Source: Pseudomonas hefeiensis (lineage in GTDB: Bacteria; Pseudomonadota; Gammaproteobacteria; Pseudomonadales; Pseudomonadaceae). Taken from it: a DNA stretch of 64,000 nucleotides. Under the pieces are notes generated by a model. The model searched no databases and was not told where the DNA came from. It saw only the letters and a program-made list of their open reading frames with translations. This document shows positions 9,741 to 19,927 of the stretch, piece after piece. Within the stretch, counting starts at the first letter, position 1, and each line of letters begins with the position of its first letter. The stretch lies in assembly GCF_030687835.1 (NCBI RefSeq), contig NZ_CP117449.1, forward strand, positions 2,046,001 to 2,110,000. Direction: 5' to 3'. A program made the position numbers and the translations under genes.

Positions 9741-10190
9741 ATGGGCTGGGATCGGGCAACGCCGTTCATTATTGATCTTCAAGTAAATGCTGAAGACATC
9801 GATGGATTGGGCCACGCCAATAATGCGGTGTACGTCACCTGGCTCGAGCGCTGTGCCTGGCGCCATTCCCAGCGGCTGGGGCTGGATCTGGTGGAGTATC
9901 GGCGGCTGGACCGGGCCATGGCGGTTGTGCGTCATGAGATCGATTATCTGGCGGCCGCCTACGAAGGTGACGAACTGCAACTGGCCACCTGGATCGTCGA
10001 CTGGGATCAGCGGCTGAAGATGAACCGGCATTTCCAGCTGATTCGCCCCAGCGATAACACCACTGTGCTGCGCGCCCAGACCACTTTTGTTTGCATCGAG
10101 CTGTCCACTGGCAAACCCAAGCGCATGCCGCCGGAATTTATCGAAGGCTATGGTCCAGCCCTGAAGGCATCCGGCGTCCTTATCGACTGA
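9741..10190 (+). CDS. Acyl-CoA thioesterase, 4HBT hot-dog family
   Basis: A 149-residue hot-dog fold thioesterase of the YbgC/4HBT group, which hydrolyses acyl-CoA thioesters in the cytoplasm. The signature VNAEDIDGLGHANNAVYVTWLE near residues 13-34 contains the catalytic-helix pattern, with an Asp ahead of GHANN. The start at 9741 follows GGGAGAGG. Length is typical for the family. It is the third gene of the TetR-hydrolase-thioesterase group, although a REP sequence separates it from the hydrolase. The physiological substrate cannot be read from the sequence. Confidence 0.87.
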   Translation: MGWDRATPFIIDLQVNAEDIDGLGHANNAVYVTWLERCAWRHSQRLGLDLVEYRRLDRAMAVVRHEIDYLAAAYEGDELQLATWIVDWDQRLKMNRHFQLIRPSDNTTVLRAQTTFVCIELSTGKPKRMPPEFIEGYGPALKASGVLID

Positions 10191-10199
10191 CCCATTGTT

Positions 10200-10223
10200 A
10201 TCGCGAGCAGGCTCGCTCTCATA
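10200..10223. repeat. Single REP element
   Basis: ATCGCGAGCAGGCTCGCTCT, one REP arm between the thioesterase stop and its terminator. Confidence 0.75.
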
Positions 10224-10240
10224 GGGTCAAGCAACCTACC

Positions 10241-10277
10241 AAAAAAATGCCCGCATCTTTCGATACGGGCATTTTTT
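10241..10277. terminator. Bidirectional terminator between thioesterase and slt
   Basis: AAAAAATGCCCG / CGGGCATTTTTT stem with a CATCTTTCGATA-type loop. It serves the plus-strand thioesterase; the minus-strand slt stop is 52 bp to the right. Confidence 0.88.
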
Positions 10278-10328
10278 GCTTTTCAGAAACAACTTGCCGC
10301 TTGAAGCTTATGGCTTGCTGCCGCCGAC

Positions 10329-12257
10329 TCACTGATCATCAAAATACCGCTCATGCCAATCCACCAGCGGTTGCGGCGAGTTGAGTTTCTGGCCGTAGAT
10401 CACCGAGTACGACAACACGTTCTGCACATATTGACGAGTTTCGTCGAAGGGGATGCTTTCGACCCAGACATCGAAGCTCAGGTGGTCGGCGCCGCGCAAC
10501 CACTGGCGCACCCGCCCGGGGCCGGCGTTGTAGGCGGCGGAGGCCAGGACCCGATTACCGTTGAACTGGCTGTGAACCTGGCTCAGGTAAGCCGCACCAA
10601 GCTGGATGTTCTTGTCCGGGTTCAGCACTTGCCTGGGGGAGGCCAGCGGGATGTTGAACTTGCGTGCGGTTTCCTTGGCGGTGGCAGGCATCAACTGCAT
10701 CAGGCCGCTGGCGCCGACACCGGAGCGGGCATCTTCCATGAAGGCACTTTCCTGTCGAGTGATGGCGAACACCCAGCTTGAATGCAGGCCGCGAACCTTG
10801 GCTTCACGCACCAGGGTATCGCGGTAGGCCATTGGGAACCGGATATCCAGGTCGTCCCAATATTTGGCCTGGCTGATGGTGCGGATCGCCGGGAAGTACC
10901 ATTTCAAGTCGTAGGCCAGTTTCGCCTGGGCGACCATTTCGTCCCGGTTGAAGTGGCGGGTGACGTGATACCACTCGCGACGACCGTCGACGATCTGTCC
11001 CCGGGCATGAAACTCCAGCGCCCGACGAATACCCGGCGTGTTGCGCACTTTATTGATCAACGCCTGGCTCATCACCAGGGGCTTGTTGTTAAGCGAGTAG
11101 GGTGATTGGGAGCGATCGGCGGCCAGGAAACCGTAGAAGTCCCGCTCACGGGCCAGATGCTTGTAAAGCGTCAACGCCTCGGGGTTCTGTGGCTGCGCCA
11201 GCTCCAGGCTGCGGGCCTGCCAGTAGCGCCAGCGGCTGGTGCTGGCCAGTGTCTCGGGCAGGCGGCGAGTCAGCTGATAGGCGTCGTCCCAGCGGGCCAG
11301 GCGCAACAACAGGCGCAAGCGCCATTCCGAGACAGTATCGTCGCGCAGTTCCGGGTCGTATTTTGTCATCACGCCCAGGGCGCGGCTGTCGAAACGCTTG
11401 GCCAGGGTCAGGCCTATTTCCCGGGCGATGGCTACTTTTTCATGCTTGGAAAAATGCATGGTGCTGGCGTAGCCGTCCAACAGCGCCATGGCTTTCTCTG
11501 GATCCTGACGGGCCAGTCGCCGCAAGCCGAGGCTGACGATATCGGCCATCGCCTCATCGGCCGGGCTGAAGCGCGATGGCTGGTTGAGTAATTCGGGCTT
11601 TTGCGCCACGTCCACCAACAGCTTGCCGCGGGGGGCGAGGGTGGTCAGGCCGCTGACCAAGCTTTTGGCCAGTGGATAATTGCGAGCCTGGGCGGCCAGT
11701 TTGGCGCGCTCCCAGCGCTTCTGTTCAGTCAGCTGACCCTGGGTCGCCCACAGGCCGAACAGCGCATCGCAAGCGGCCGGTTGGGATTTGCCGGTGAGCC
11801 AAAGCTTTTCGGTGTTGGCGTAGCCTTCGGCCTTGAGGCCATGGCTGAGCTGATACCGGGCGTTGAGACAGTCCAGCTCGGTGAAGTTGAGCTTGGGGTC
11901 GTAGTACTTGACGAAGGTCTTCCAATCGCCACGGTCGGCCAGCCAGCGCAACCAGCGCAGCTTCATCCAGTTGGCCTGGGGCAGGTCGCCGTGCTCGGCG
12001 AGGAATTTCTCGATTTCGGCATTGCTGGCGCTCTTGAGGCGAGCGGTCAGTTCGTCGTAGGCCAGGTAGGGCTCCAGCGGATAGTCACGCAGGGCCTGGC
12101 TGTAGCGAAAGTAGGGGCCGGAATCACCTTTGGCCAAGGCGCGCTTGGCTTCGTCGTAATACTGACGCTGTGTGGAAATATCCACCGCCTGGGCGGTTTG
12201 AACGGCAGTGGCACATACAAATAGGCAAGATAAAACACTGAAAAGGCGACTGCGCAT
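10329..12257 (-). CDS. slt: Soluble lytic murein transglycosylase
   Basis: A 642-residue Slt70-type enzyme that cleaves peptidoglycan glycan strands in the periplasm to give 1,6-anhydro muropeptides, which feed the NagZ/AmpG recycling route. A signal peptide covers about residues 1-24 with an AQA cleavage motif. A long superhelical U/L domain follows to about residue 450. The C-terminal lysozyme-like domain has the catalytic Glu in ITRQESAF (about residue 503), GASGLMQLMP and AYNAGPGRV. The ATG at 12257 gives MRSRLF with basic residues before the hydrophobic core; the frame is open eight codons further. The gene is divergent from uup. Confidence 0.95.
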   Translation of the reverse strand: MRSRLFSVLSCLFVCATAVQTAQAVDISTQRQYYDEAKRALAKGDSGPYFRYSQALRDYPLEPYLAYDELTARLKSASNAEIEKFLAEHGDLPQANWMKLRWLRWLADRGDWKTFVKYYDPKLNFTELDCLNARYQLSHGLKAEGYANTEKLWLTGKSQPAACDALFGLWATQGQLTEQKRWERAKLAAQARNYPLAKSLVSGLTTLAPRGKLLVDVAQKPELLNQPSRFSPADEAMADIVSLGLRRLARQDPEKAMALLDGYASTMHFSKHEKVAIAREIGLTLAKRFDSRALGVMTKYDPELRDDTVSEWRLRLLLRLARWDDAYQLTRRLPETLASTSRWRYWQARSLELAQPQNPEALTLYKHLARERDFYGFLAADRSQSPYSLNNKPLVMSQALINKVRNTPGIRRALEFHARGQIVDGRREWYHVTRHFNRDEMVAQAKLAYDLKWYFPAIRTISQAKYWDDLDIRFPMAYRDTLVREAKVRGLHSSWVFAITRQESAFMEDARSGVGASGLMQLMPATAKETARKFNIPLASPRQVLNPDKNIQLGAAYLSQVHSQFNGNRVLASAAYNAGPGRVRQWLRGADHLSFDVWVESIPFDETRQYVQNVLSYSVIYGQKLNSPQPLVDWHERYFDDQ

Positions 12258-12482
12258 GATACGTCCGGGCAAAAAAAACATGACAAGCCCAAGGGTTAAC
12301 CCAGGGTAACTGTCTGTAGCTTAGCCTTTTGCCAGCAATGGGCGAAAGCTTTGCGGGGTCATCCGCACAAGTTCGCAACATTTGTTATGCAGAGTGCTTC
12401 GCAGATTGCTTCAGTGGCGAAATTGGCGGACTTCTGGGGCCTCATCTCAGGTAGAATGCGCGCCCGGTTTTTGGAGAAGCTC

Positions 12483-14402
12483 ATGACCCTGCTCAAATTC
12501 AGCGATGTGTCCCTTGCTTTCGGCGCTATGCCGTTGTTGGACAAGGTGTCCTGGCAGATCGCCCGTGGTGAGCGGGTGTGCATCATCGGCCGCAACGGCA
12601 CTGGCAAGTCCAGCATGATGAAGCTGGTCAAGGGCGATCAGAAGCCCGATGACGGCTCGGTCTGGCGTGCGCCAGGCCTGAAAATCGGCGAATTGCCCCA
12701 GGAATTGCCGGTGGCCGACGAGCGGACGGTATTCGACGTGGTCGCAGAAGGTCTGGATGGTGTCGGTGCGTTGTTGGCGGAATATCACCACCTGAGCCAG
12801 AACATCGTCACCGACGCCGACCTGGACAAGTTGATGCATGTCCAGCACGACCTCGAGGCCCGTGATGGCTGGCGTCTGCAGCAGTTGGTGGACAGCACCC
12901 TGAGTCGTCTGCAACTGCCGGCCGACAAGACCCTGGCCGAGCTGTCCGGTGGCTGGCGTCGCCGGGTCCTGTTGGCCCAGGCCCTGGTGTCCGAACCGGA
13001 CCTGCTGCTGCTCGACGAACCTACCAACCACCTGGACATCGGTGCTATCGCCTGGCTTGAAGAAGCCTTGAAGGATTTCCAGGGCGCGGTGCTGTTCATC
13101 ACCCACGACCGGTCTTTCCTGCAAAACCTGGCGACCCGGATCCTTGAACTGGACCGCGGCGGCCTGATCGACTGGAACGGCGACTACGCCAGTTTCCTGG
13201 TGCACAAGGAAGCGGCGCTGGCGGCGGAAGAAACCGCGAACGCGCTGTTCGACAAAAAACTGGCCCAGGAAGAAGTCTGGATTCGCCAGGGTATCAAGGC
13301 CCGTCGCACCCGTAACGAAGGCCGTGTACGGGCGCTCAAGGCACTGCGCATGGAGCGCAGTGAGCGTCGCGAACGCACGGGCAAGGCCAACATTCAGTTG
13401 GACACCGCTGACAAGTCCGGCAAGCAGGTGATGGTTCTTGAGAACGTGAGCTTTGCGCACCCTGGCGGCCCGTTCCTGATCAAGGACTTCTCCATGGTGC
13501 TGCAGCGTGGTGACCGCATTGGCCTGCTGGGCGCCAACGGCACTGGCAAGACCACCTTGCTCAAGCTGATGCTCGGCGGTCTGGTACCGACCAATGGCAA
13601 GGTGGAGGAGGGCACAAAGATCGACGTCGCCTACTTCGACCAGTTGCGCCATCAGTTGGATCTGGAGAAAACCGTCATCGACAACGTGGCCGAAGGCCGC
13701 GATTTCATCGACATCGATGGCCAGAGCCGCCATGTGTTGAGCTATCTGGGCGACTTCCTGTTCAGTCCCCAACGTGCCCGTACCCCGGTCAAGGCGCTGT
13801 CTGGTGGCGAGCGTGCCCGTCTGCTGCTGGCCAAGCTGTTCAGCAAGCCGGCGAACCTGCTGGTGCTCGACGAACCGACCAACGACCTGGACGTGGAAAC
13901 CCTCGAGTTGCTGGAAGAGGTGCTACTGACCTTCAACGGCACCGTACTGATGGTCAGCCACGACCGGGCATTCCTCGACAACGTTGTCACCAGCACCCTG
14001 GTGTTCGAAGGCGAAGGCCTGGTTCGTGAATACGTCGGTGGCTATCAGGACTGGCTGCGCCAGGGCGGTTCGCCGCGGTTGTTGGGCGTGACCGAGAGCA
14101 AATCCGGCAAGGCCGACTTGAATTCGGCCGTGGTCAAGGCCGAGCCTGCTCCGGTTGTGGCGGCACCGGCGGCGGCACCGGCGAGGAAAAAGCTCAGCTA
14201 CAAGCTGCAGCGCGAGCTGGAAGCATTGCCAGGCGATATCGACGCGAAGGAGAAGCAGATCGCGGCGGTGGAAGCCGAAATGGCTGACATTGGCTTCTAT
14301 CAGCGTCCTGCGGCCGAAACCGCCAAGGTGATCGCACACCTGGAGCAGTTACAGGCTGAGCTGGACGCATTGGTCGAGCGCTGGGCTGAACTGGACGCTT
14401 GA
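12483..14402 (+). CDS. uup: ABC-F family ATPase Uup
   Basis: A 639-residue soluble ABC-F protein with two nucleotide-binding domains and no membrane segments. The first has GRNGTGKSS, LSGGWRRRVLLAQ and LLLLDEPTNHLD; the second has GANGTGKTT, LSGGERARLLLAK and LVLDEPTNDLD. The alanine-rich linker and C-terminal coiled coil (about residues 560-639) are the Uup mark that separates it from EttA and YheS. Uup binds DNA and ribosomes and influences precise transposon excision and ribosome assembly. The start at 12483 follows GGAG by 6 nt. The two-domain linker carries the ABC-F P-site tRNA interaction motif region (residues about 240-315). Confidence 0.92.
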   Translation: MTLLKFSDVSLAFGAMPLLDKVSWQIARGERVCIIGRNGTGKSSMMKLVKGDQKPDDGSVWRAPGLKIGELPQELPVADERTVFDVVAEGLDGVGALLAEYHHLSQNIVTDADLDKLMHVQHDLEARDGWRLQQLVDSTLSRLQLPADKTLAELSGGWRRRVLLAQALVSEPDLLLLDEPTNHLDIGAIAWLEEALKDFQGAVLFITHDRSFLQNLATRILELDRGGLIDWNGDYASFLVHKEAALAAEETANALFDKKLAQEEVWIRQGIKARRTRNEGRVRALKALRMERSERRERTGKANIQLDTADKSGKQVMVLENVSFAHPGGPFLIKDFSMVLQRGDRIGLLGANGTGKTTLLKLMLGGLVPTNGKVEEGTKIDVAYFDQLRHQLDLEKTVIDNVAEGRDFIDIDGQSRHVLSYLGDFLFSPQRARTPVKALSGGERARLLLAKLFSKPANLLVLDEPTNDLDVETLELLEEVLLTFNGTVLMVSHDRAFLDNVVTSTLVFEGEGLVREYVGGYQDWLRQGGSPRLLGVTESKSGKADLNSAVVKAEPAPVVAAPAAAPARKKLSYKLQRELEALPGDIDAKEKQIAAVEAEMADIGFYQRPAAETAKVIAHLEQLQAELDALVERWAELDA

Positions 14403-14416
14403 TCCCTTGAGATAGA

Positions 14417-14454
14417 AAATCCCGGCGCTCAGCAATGAGCGTCGGGATTTTTAT
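14417..14454 (+). terminator. uup terminator
   Basis: AAATCCCGGCGCTCA / TGAGCGTCGGGATTT with a short GCAA loop and TTATTT after it; one mismatch. 15 nt past the uup stop. Confidence 0.88.
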
Positions 14455-14483
14455 TTGAAACGCTATTCCCCTGTAGGGGTGAG

Positions 14484-14512
14484 CCTGTGGGAGCAAAGCT
14501 TGCTCCCACAGG
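14484..14512. repeat. Palindromic REP-like hairpin
   Basis: Perfect 13-bp arms CCTGTGGGAGCAA / TTGCTCCCACAGG around AGC. It lies between the convergent uup and universal-stress genes, with no T-run of its own. Confidence 0.85.
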
Positions 14513-14521
14513 TTCATGGTT

Positions 14522-14962
14522 TTATGTGCGCTTGACCAGATGCACCGCGAGCACATCGCAAGGCGCGCCGTGTAGCACGTCATTGGCGGTAGAGCCAAGC
14601 AGCAGCGCCAGGCCGTGACGGCCATGGCTGCCCACGACGATCAGGTCGCAACCCTGTTCCTTGGCCAGGTGATGGATCTCCTGGCGTGGTTGGCCGTAGG
14701 TCAGGTGGCTGTATTCCTTTTTCAGGGCTGGGTATTTCACGATCAGCCGGTCAAGGCGTTCCTTGGCTTGATCGAATTGTTGTTGTTGCAACTGGGAAAG
14801 GTCCATCGGCACATCACCGCCGAAGGCCATGGCCATTGGTTCGACGATGTGAACCAGCGACAGTTTGGTGTCTCGACCTTCGCAAAGGGCCAGAGCACGC
14901 TTGACGACGGGATCACATTCTTCAGTGAGGTCGACGGCGACCAGGACGTGTTCGTAGTACAT
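14522..14962 (-). CDS. Universal stress protein (UspA family)
   Basis: A 146-residue single-domain UspA-fold protein. The N-terminal strand YYEHVLVAVDLTEE carries the first nucleotide-contact Asp. The C-terminal loop VVGSHGRHGLALLLGST matches the ATP-binding variant GxxG-x8-GS/T, so this is more like the ATP-binding branch than E. coli UspA itself. I chose the ATG at 14962, giving MYYEHVLV; an upstream ATG at 15016 would add 18 unrelated residues. It stands alone, convergent with uup. Stress signal and partner are unknown. Confidence 0.9.
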   Translation of the reverse strand: MYYEHVLVAVDLTEECDPVVKRALALCEGRDTKLSLVHIVEPMAMAFGGDVPMDLSQLQQQQFDQAKERLDRLIVKYPALKKEYSHLTYGQPRQEIHHLAKEQGCDLIVVGSHGRHGLALLLGSTANDVLHGAPCDVLAVHLVKRT

Positions 14963-15070
14963 GGAAGGCACTCCAGAGAATTGCGATACGGTAAGTATGG
15001 CTGGTTTCAAGCACATCGACGGCGACGTGGGTCAATCGTCATGGCTCATCAGAATTCGGGGAGTACGAAT

Positions 15071-15508
15071 ATGACGGTCTGGATAGTGGTGTCAATCCTG
15101 TTGGTGGTATTAAGCCCCCTGGCATGGTTGCGCCCGTCCCGTGTTCAGAGCGGTCGCATGGCGTTGCGCATGGAGGCGCGGCGCCTTGGCCTGGCCATGC
15201 AACTGGCTCCGCAGGAGTGGCCTCACTGGCTCGGGCAGCAGGCGCCAAACCCTTGCGCCCAGTACCATCGGCCCCGACGGGGCAAGCAGCCGGCTATCTG
15301 GACCTACTGGCAAACCGCGCCGGGCGTATGGGTCAATCAGTGGCGCGAAGTCTGCCAGAATGAGTCGTTGCTCAATCATTTCGAAAAATTGCCAGCTAAC
15401 GTCTACAAAATCGAAGCCGATGGGCAAATGATCGCCTTGTACTGGGGCGAGAAAGGCGAAGCGAGTGTTTTGCAGGAGATTTCCTCGGTGCTGAAAGCGC
15501 TGGCCTGA
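15071..15508 (+). CDS. Hypothetical membrane-anchored protein (145 aa)
   Basis: The product starts MTVWIVVSILLVVLSPLAWL, one N-terminal transmembrane or signal-anchor segment. A basic stretch (RMALRMEARRLGLAMQ) follows, then a soluble C-terminal domain rich in Trp (WTYWQTAPGVWVNQW) of about 100 residues. The start at 15071 follows GGGGAG by 7 nt; another ATG at 15041 lacks a ribosome site. The topology suggests a domain facing the cytoplasm after an N-out anchor, but this is uncertain. It lies divergent from the universal stress gene and upstream of fadBA. I do not recognise a function. Confidence 0.75.
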   Translation: MTVWIVVSILLVVLSPLAWLRPSRVQSGRMALRMEARRLGLAMQLAPQEWPHWLGQQAPNPCAQYHRPRRGKQPAIWTYWQTAPGVWVNQWREVCQNESLLNHFEKLPANVYKIEADGQMIALYWGEKGEASVLQEISSVLKALA

Positions 15509-15511
15509 AAC

Positions 15512-15627
15512 GCTGTAGGAACTGCCGAGCGAAGCGAGGCTGCGATCTTTACCCAGACCATTGAGTCTCAATTGAAAGATCAAAAGATCGTCCGAACGCG
15601 GCCCGAGCCCTCGGCAGCTCCTGCGGG
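15512..15627. repeat. Long-arm REPIN (GTAGGARCTGCCGA type)
   Basis: GCTGTAGGAACTGCCGAGCG at the left and an inverted CTCGGCAGCTCCTGCGGGC at the right, with GATCTTT and AAAGATC inside also inverted. This is a different REP family from the CGAGCAGGCTCG type seen elsewhere in the window. Confidence 0.8.
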
Positions 15628-15630
15628 CAT

Positions 15631-15656
15631 AAAAAAGCCCGACAGTCTCATCGGGC
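15631..15656 (-). terminator. Orphan minus-strand terminator
   Basis: On the minus strand GCCCGA-N8-TCGGGC followed by TTTTTTAT, a good intrinsic terminator. No minus-strand gene lies to its right before fadB (plus strand, 16113), so the transcript it ends is unexplained. Confidence 0.7.
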
Positions 15657-16112
15657 GGGTTGGCCAGGCAGGCCGGTAATCGAAGCTGTTTACGGGGCGT
15701 TCGTTCGAAACGTCCTTCTCCAAAGATATAAAAGCGTTTCCGCCAGCTTAGCCGGTTGAGTCCGGCGTGCATGGAATTAGGGCGACTTTTCTAATTATTG
15801 ATTCTATGAATGGCCATGCATGCAGCGCCGTGTTGCAGATCCGTGCGCTACGCAAATGACCGGGAAGTCGCGTTAAAGCCCCTGTTTAGGGCGATTGACA
15901 ATTGTCGGAAATTCCGTGAAGGTGGCGTACCCAAATCAAACGGGCGTATGAATTGAGCGTTTGTATTTTCCGAACGTTCCTACAGAACCCCGACTATCGC
16001 GTTGACGGGTGTGCCTGGCGGATTGGCGTAGCATCGGCGGTAACGTCAATGCCGAACCAGCAGTCAGCGTTCAACGTGTACTGTTCAGCTTCCATATCGT
16101 GGAGATCAGTTG
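15657..16112. promoter_or_regulatory. fadBA upstream region
   Basis: About 450 bases without a supportable gene. It holds the perfect palindromes GACAATTGTC (15897-15906) and CGGAAATTCCG (15907-15917) back to back, a TTGACA at 15895-15900 without a good -10, and CAAAC (15937) and GTTTG (15959) half-sites resembling PsrA half-sites but 17 nt apart instead of 2-4. It must contain the fadBA promoter and probably its fatty-acid responsive control, but I cannot fix the start site. Confidence 0.45.
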
Positions 16113-18260
16113 ATGATTTACGAAGGTAAAGCCATCACGGTTAAGGCTCTTGAAAGTGGCATCGTCGAACTGAAGTTCGATCTCAAGGGTGAGTCCGTCA
16201 ACAAGTTCAACCGTCTAACCCTGAATGAACTGCGTCAGGCCGTGGACACCATCAAGGCAGATGCTTCGATCAAGGGTGTGATCGTCAGCAGCGGCAAGGA
16301 CGTATTCATCGTCGGTGCCGACATCACCGAGTTCGTCGACAACTTCAAGCTGCCCGATGCCGAACTGATCGCTGGCAACCTCGAAGCCAACCGTATTTTC
16401 AGCGACTTCGAAGACCTCAACGTACCGACCGTCGCGGCCATCAACGGCATCGCCTTGGGTGGCGGCCTGGAAATGTGCCTGGCAGCGGATTATCGCGTCA
16501 TGTCCACTGTGGCCAAGATCGGCCTGCCGGAAGTCAAGCTGGGCATCTACCCGGGTTTTGGCGGTACCGTGCGCCTGCCGCGCCTCATCGGTGCCGACAA
16601 CGCCATCGAGTGGATTGCCGCCGGCAAGGAAAACCGTGCTGAAGACGCGCTGAAAGTCGGCGCCGTGGATGCCGTGGTCGAGCCTGGCAAACTCCAGGAA
16701 GCGGCCCTTGAAACGCTCAAGCGCGCCATCAGTGGCGAGTTCGACTACAAGGCCAAGCGCCAGCCGAAGCTGGAAAAGCTCAAGCTCAACGCCATCGAAC
16801 AAATGATGGCTTTCGAAACCGCCAAGGGTTTCGTCGCAGGTCAGGCAGGCCCGAACTACCCGGCGCCGGTCGAAGCGATCAAGACCATCCAGAAGGCCGC
16901 GAACTTCGGTCGCGACAAGGCCCTGGAAGTCGAAGCCACCGGTTTCGTCAAACTGGCCAAGACCTCGGCTGCACAGAGCCTGATCGGTCTGTTCCTCAAT
17001 GACCAGGAACTGAAGAAAAAGGCCAAGGCCTACGACGAAATTGCTCGTGACGTGAAGCAGGCCGCCGTACTCGGCGCCGGTATCATGGGCGGCGGTATCG
17101 CCTACCAGTCGGCGTCCAAAGGCACGCCGATCCTGATGAAAGACATCAACGAACACGGTATCGAGCAGGGCCTGGCCGAAGCCGCCAAGCTGCTGGTCGG
17201 TCGTGTCGATAAAGGTCGCATGACCGCGGCGAAGATGGCCGAAGTGCTCAACGGCATTCGTCCAACCCTGTCCTACGGCGATTTTGGCCATGTCGACCTG
17301 GTGGTCGAGGCTGTAGTCGAGAACCCGAAGGTCAAGCAGGCGGTACTGGCTGAAGTCGAAGACAAGGTCAAAGAGGACACTATCCTCGCGTCGAACACCT
17401 CGACCATTTCCATCTCGCTGCTGGCCAAGGCCCTCAAGCGTCCGGAAAACTTCGTCGGCATGCACTTCTTCAATCCGGTGCACATGATGCCGCTGGTGGA
17501 AGTGATCCGTGGCGAGAAGTCCAGCGAACAAGCGATCGCCACCACCGTGGCCTACGCCAAGAAAATGGGCAAAAATCCGATCGTCGTCAACGACTGCCCG
17601 GGCTTTTTGGTCAACCGCGTACTGTTCCCGTATTTCGGCGGTTTCGCCAAGCTGGTCAGCGCCGGTGTGGACTTTGTACGCATCGACAAGATCATGGAAA
17701 AGTTCGGCTGGCCGATGGGCCCGGCGTACCTGATGGATGTGGTCGGCATCGACACCGGCCACCACGGTCGTGACGTCATGGCTGAAGGCTTTCCGGACCG
17801 CATGAAAGACGACCGCCGGTCGGCCGTCGACGTGCTCTACGAAGCCAAGCGCCTGGGCCAGAAGAATGGCAAGGGCTTCTACGCCTACGAGACCGACAAG
17901 CGCGGCAAGCAGAAGAAAGTAGCCGATTCCTCGGTGCTGGAAGTGCTCAAGCCGATCGTCTATGAGCAGCGCGAAGTCACCGACGAAGACATCATCAACT
18001 GGATGATGATCCCGCTGTGCCTCGAAACCGTGCGTTGCCTGGAAGACGGTATTGTCGAAACCGCCGCCGAAGCCGACATGGGTCTGGTCTACGGTATCGG
18101 TTTCCCTCCATTCCGTGGCGGTGCACTGCGCTACATCGACTCGATCGGTGTTGCCCAGTTCGTTGCCCTGGCTGACCAGTACGCTGATTTGGGCGCGCTG
18201 TACCACCCGACTGCGAAGCTGCGTGAAATGGCCAAGAACGGCCAGAGCTTCTTCGGTTAA
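16113..18260 (+). CDS. fadB: Fatty acid oxidation complex alpha subunit
   Basis: A 715-residue bifunctional enzyme. The N-terminal enoyl-CoA hydratase/isomerase domain (about residues 1-190) shows [20 protein letters not shown] and [16 protein letters not shown], with its two catalytic Glu positions. The central NAD-binding 3-hydroxyacyl-CoA dehydrogenase starts at [16 protein letters not shown] (about residue 320) and carries [16 protein letters not shown] with the catalytic His. Length matches Pseudomonas FadB exactly. The ATG at 16113 follows GGAGATCA. It pairs with FadA, 30 bp downstream, as the alpha2beta2 beta-oxidation complex; PsrA, whose gene is about 9 kb away, represses this operon in P. 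aeruginosa. Confidence 0.97.
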   Translation: MIYEGKAITVKALESGIVELKFDLKGESVNKFNRLTLNELRQAVDTIKADASIKGVIVSSGKDVFIVGADITEFVDNFKLPDAELIAGNLEANRIFSDFEDLNVPTVAAINGIALGGGLEMCLAADYRVMSTVAKIGLPEVKLGIYPGFGGTVRLPRLIGADNAIEWIAAGKENRAEDALKVGAVDAVVEPGKLQEAALETLKRAISGEFDYKAKRQPKLEKLKLNAIEQMMAFETAKGFVAGQAGPNYPAPVEAIKTIQKAANFGRDKALEVEATGFVKLAKTSAAQSLIGLFLNDQELKKKAKAYDEIARDVKQAAVLGAGIMGGGIAYQSASKGTPILMKDINEHGIEQGLAEAAKLLVGRVDKGRMTAAKMAEVLNGIRPTLSYGDFGHVDLVVEAVVENPKVKQAVLAEVEDKVKEDTILASNTSTISISLLAKALKRPENFVGMHFFNPVHMMPLVEVIRGEKSSEQAIATTVAYAKKMGKNPIVVNDCPGFLVNRVLFPYFGGFAKLVSAGVDFVRIDKIMEKFGWPMGPAYLMDVVGIDTGHHGRDVMAEGFPDRMKDDRRSAVDVLYEAKRLGQKNGKGFYAYETDKRGKQKKVADSSVLEVLKPIVYEQREVTDEDIINWMMIPLCLETVRCLEDGIVETAAEADMGLVYGIGFPPFRGGALRYIDSIGVAQFVALADQYADLGALYHPTAKLREMAKNGQSFFG

Positions 18261-18275
18261 GCGCCCAACGACTAG

Positions 18276-19466
<1,191 letters not shown>

Positions 19467-19483
19467 GCGTTACGTCGATGGAA

Positions 19484-19510
19484 GCCGGGGCCAAGTGCCC
19501 CGGTTTTTGT
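19484..19510 (+). terminator. fadBA terminator
   Basis: Stem CCGGGGC / GCCCCGG with a CAAGT-type loop, then TTTTTGTTTTT. 20 nt past the fadA stop. Confidence 0.9.
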
Positions 19511-19575
19511 TTTTCCGGGTTTAGAAAAAAAAGATTTTGTTTTTATTTTGAAAAGATTTCAGTGAGGGCCAAAGC

Positions 19576-19812
19576 ATGCCGATACAACCTGGGCTCTACC
19601 AACATTACAAAGGTCCGCAGTACCGCGTATTCAGTATCGCGCGGCATTCCGAGACCGAGGAAGAAGTGGTCTTCTATCAAGCCCTGTATGGCGATTACGG
19701 CTTTTGGGTGCGTCCCTTGAGCATGTTCCAGGAGTCCGTCGAGGTTGACGGTGAGCAGGTGCCACGCTTTGCTTTGGTGCAGGCCGAAGAGAGCCCTTTT
19801 TCCAAGCCTTGA
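19576..19812 (+). CDS. DUF1653 domain protein
   Basis: A 78-residue single-domain DUF1653 protein. The hallmark order is present: PGLYQHYKGPQYRVFSIARHSET, VVFYQALYGDYGFWVRPLSMF, and FALVQ near the end. The family is small and soluble with no assigned function. It stands between the fadBA terminator and the topA promoter, so it probably has its own promoter in the AT-rich stretch before 19576. Confidence 0.85.
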   Translation: MPIQPGLYQHYKGPQYRVFSIARHSETEEEVVFYQALYGDYGFWVRPLSMFQESVEVDGEQVPRFALVQAEESPFSKP

Positions 19813-19837
19813 GGCCGTTACCGGGGCAACCCTGCGC

Positions 19838-19866
19838 TTGACCTCACCTTGCAGCCACTATATATA
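19838..19866 (+). promoter_or_regulatory. sigma70 promoter of topA
   Basis: TTGACC (19838-19843), 17-nt spacer, TATATA (19861-19866), ending 61 nt upstream of the topA start. A near-consensus promoter. Confidence 0.8.
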
Positions 19867-19927
19867 GCGGTGCCGCGTCAGGCGCCAACCGCCTTTCACT
19901 TTTTAGAATTCAGGAATTTTCTGATCC

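Noticed and set aside
15937..15963. PsrA site upstream of fadB (CAAAC ... GTTTG)
   Set aside because: The half-sites are 17 nt apart, not 2-4 as in the known consensus, so I do not call it a PsrA operator.
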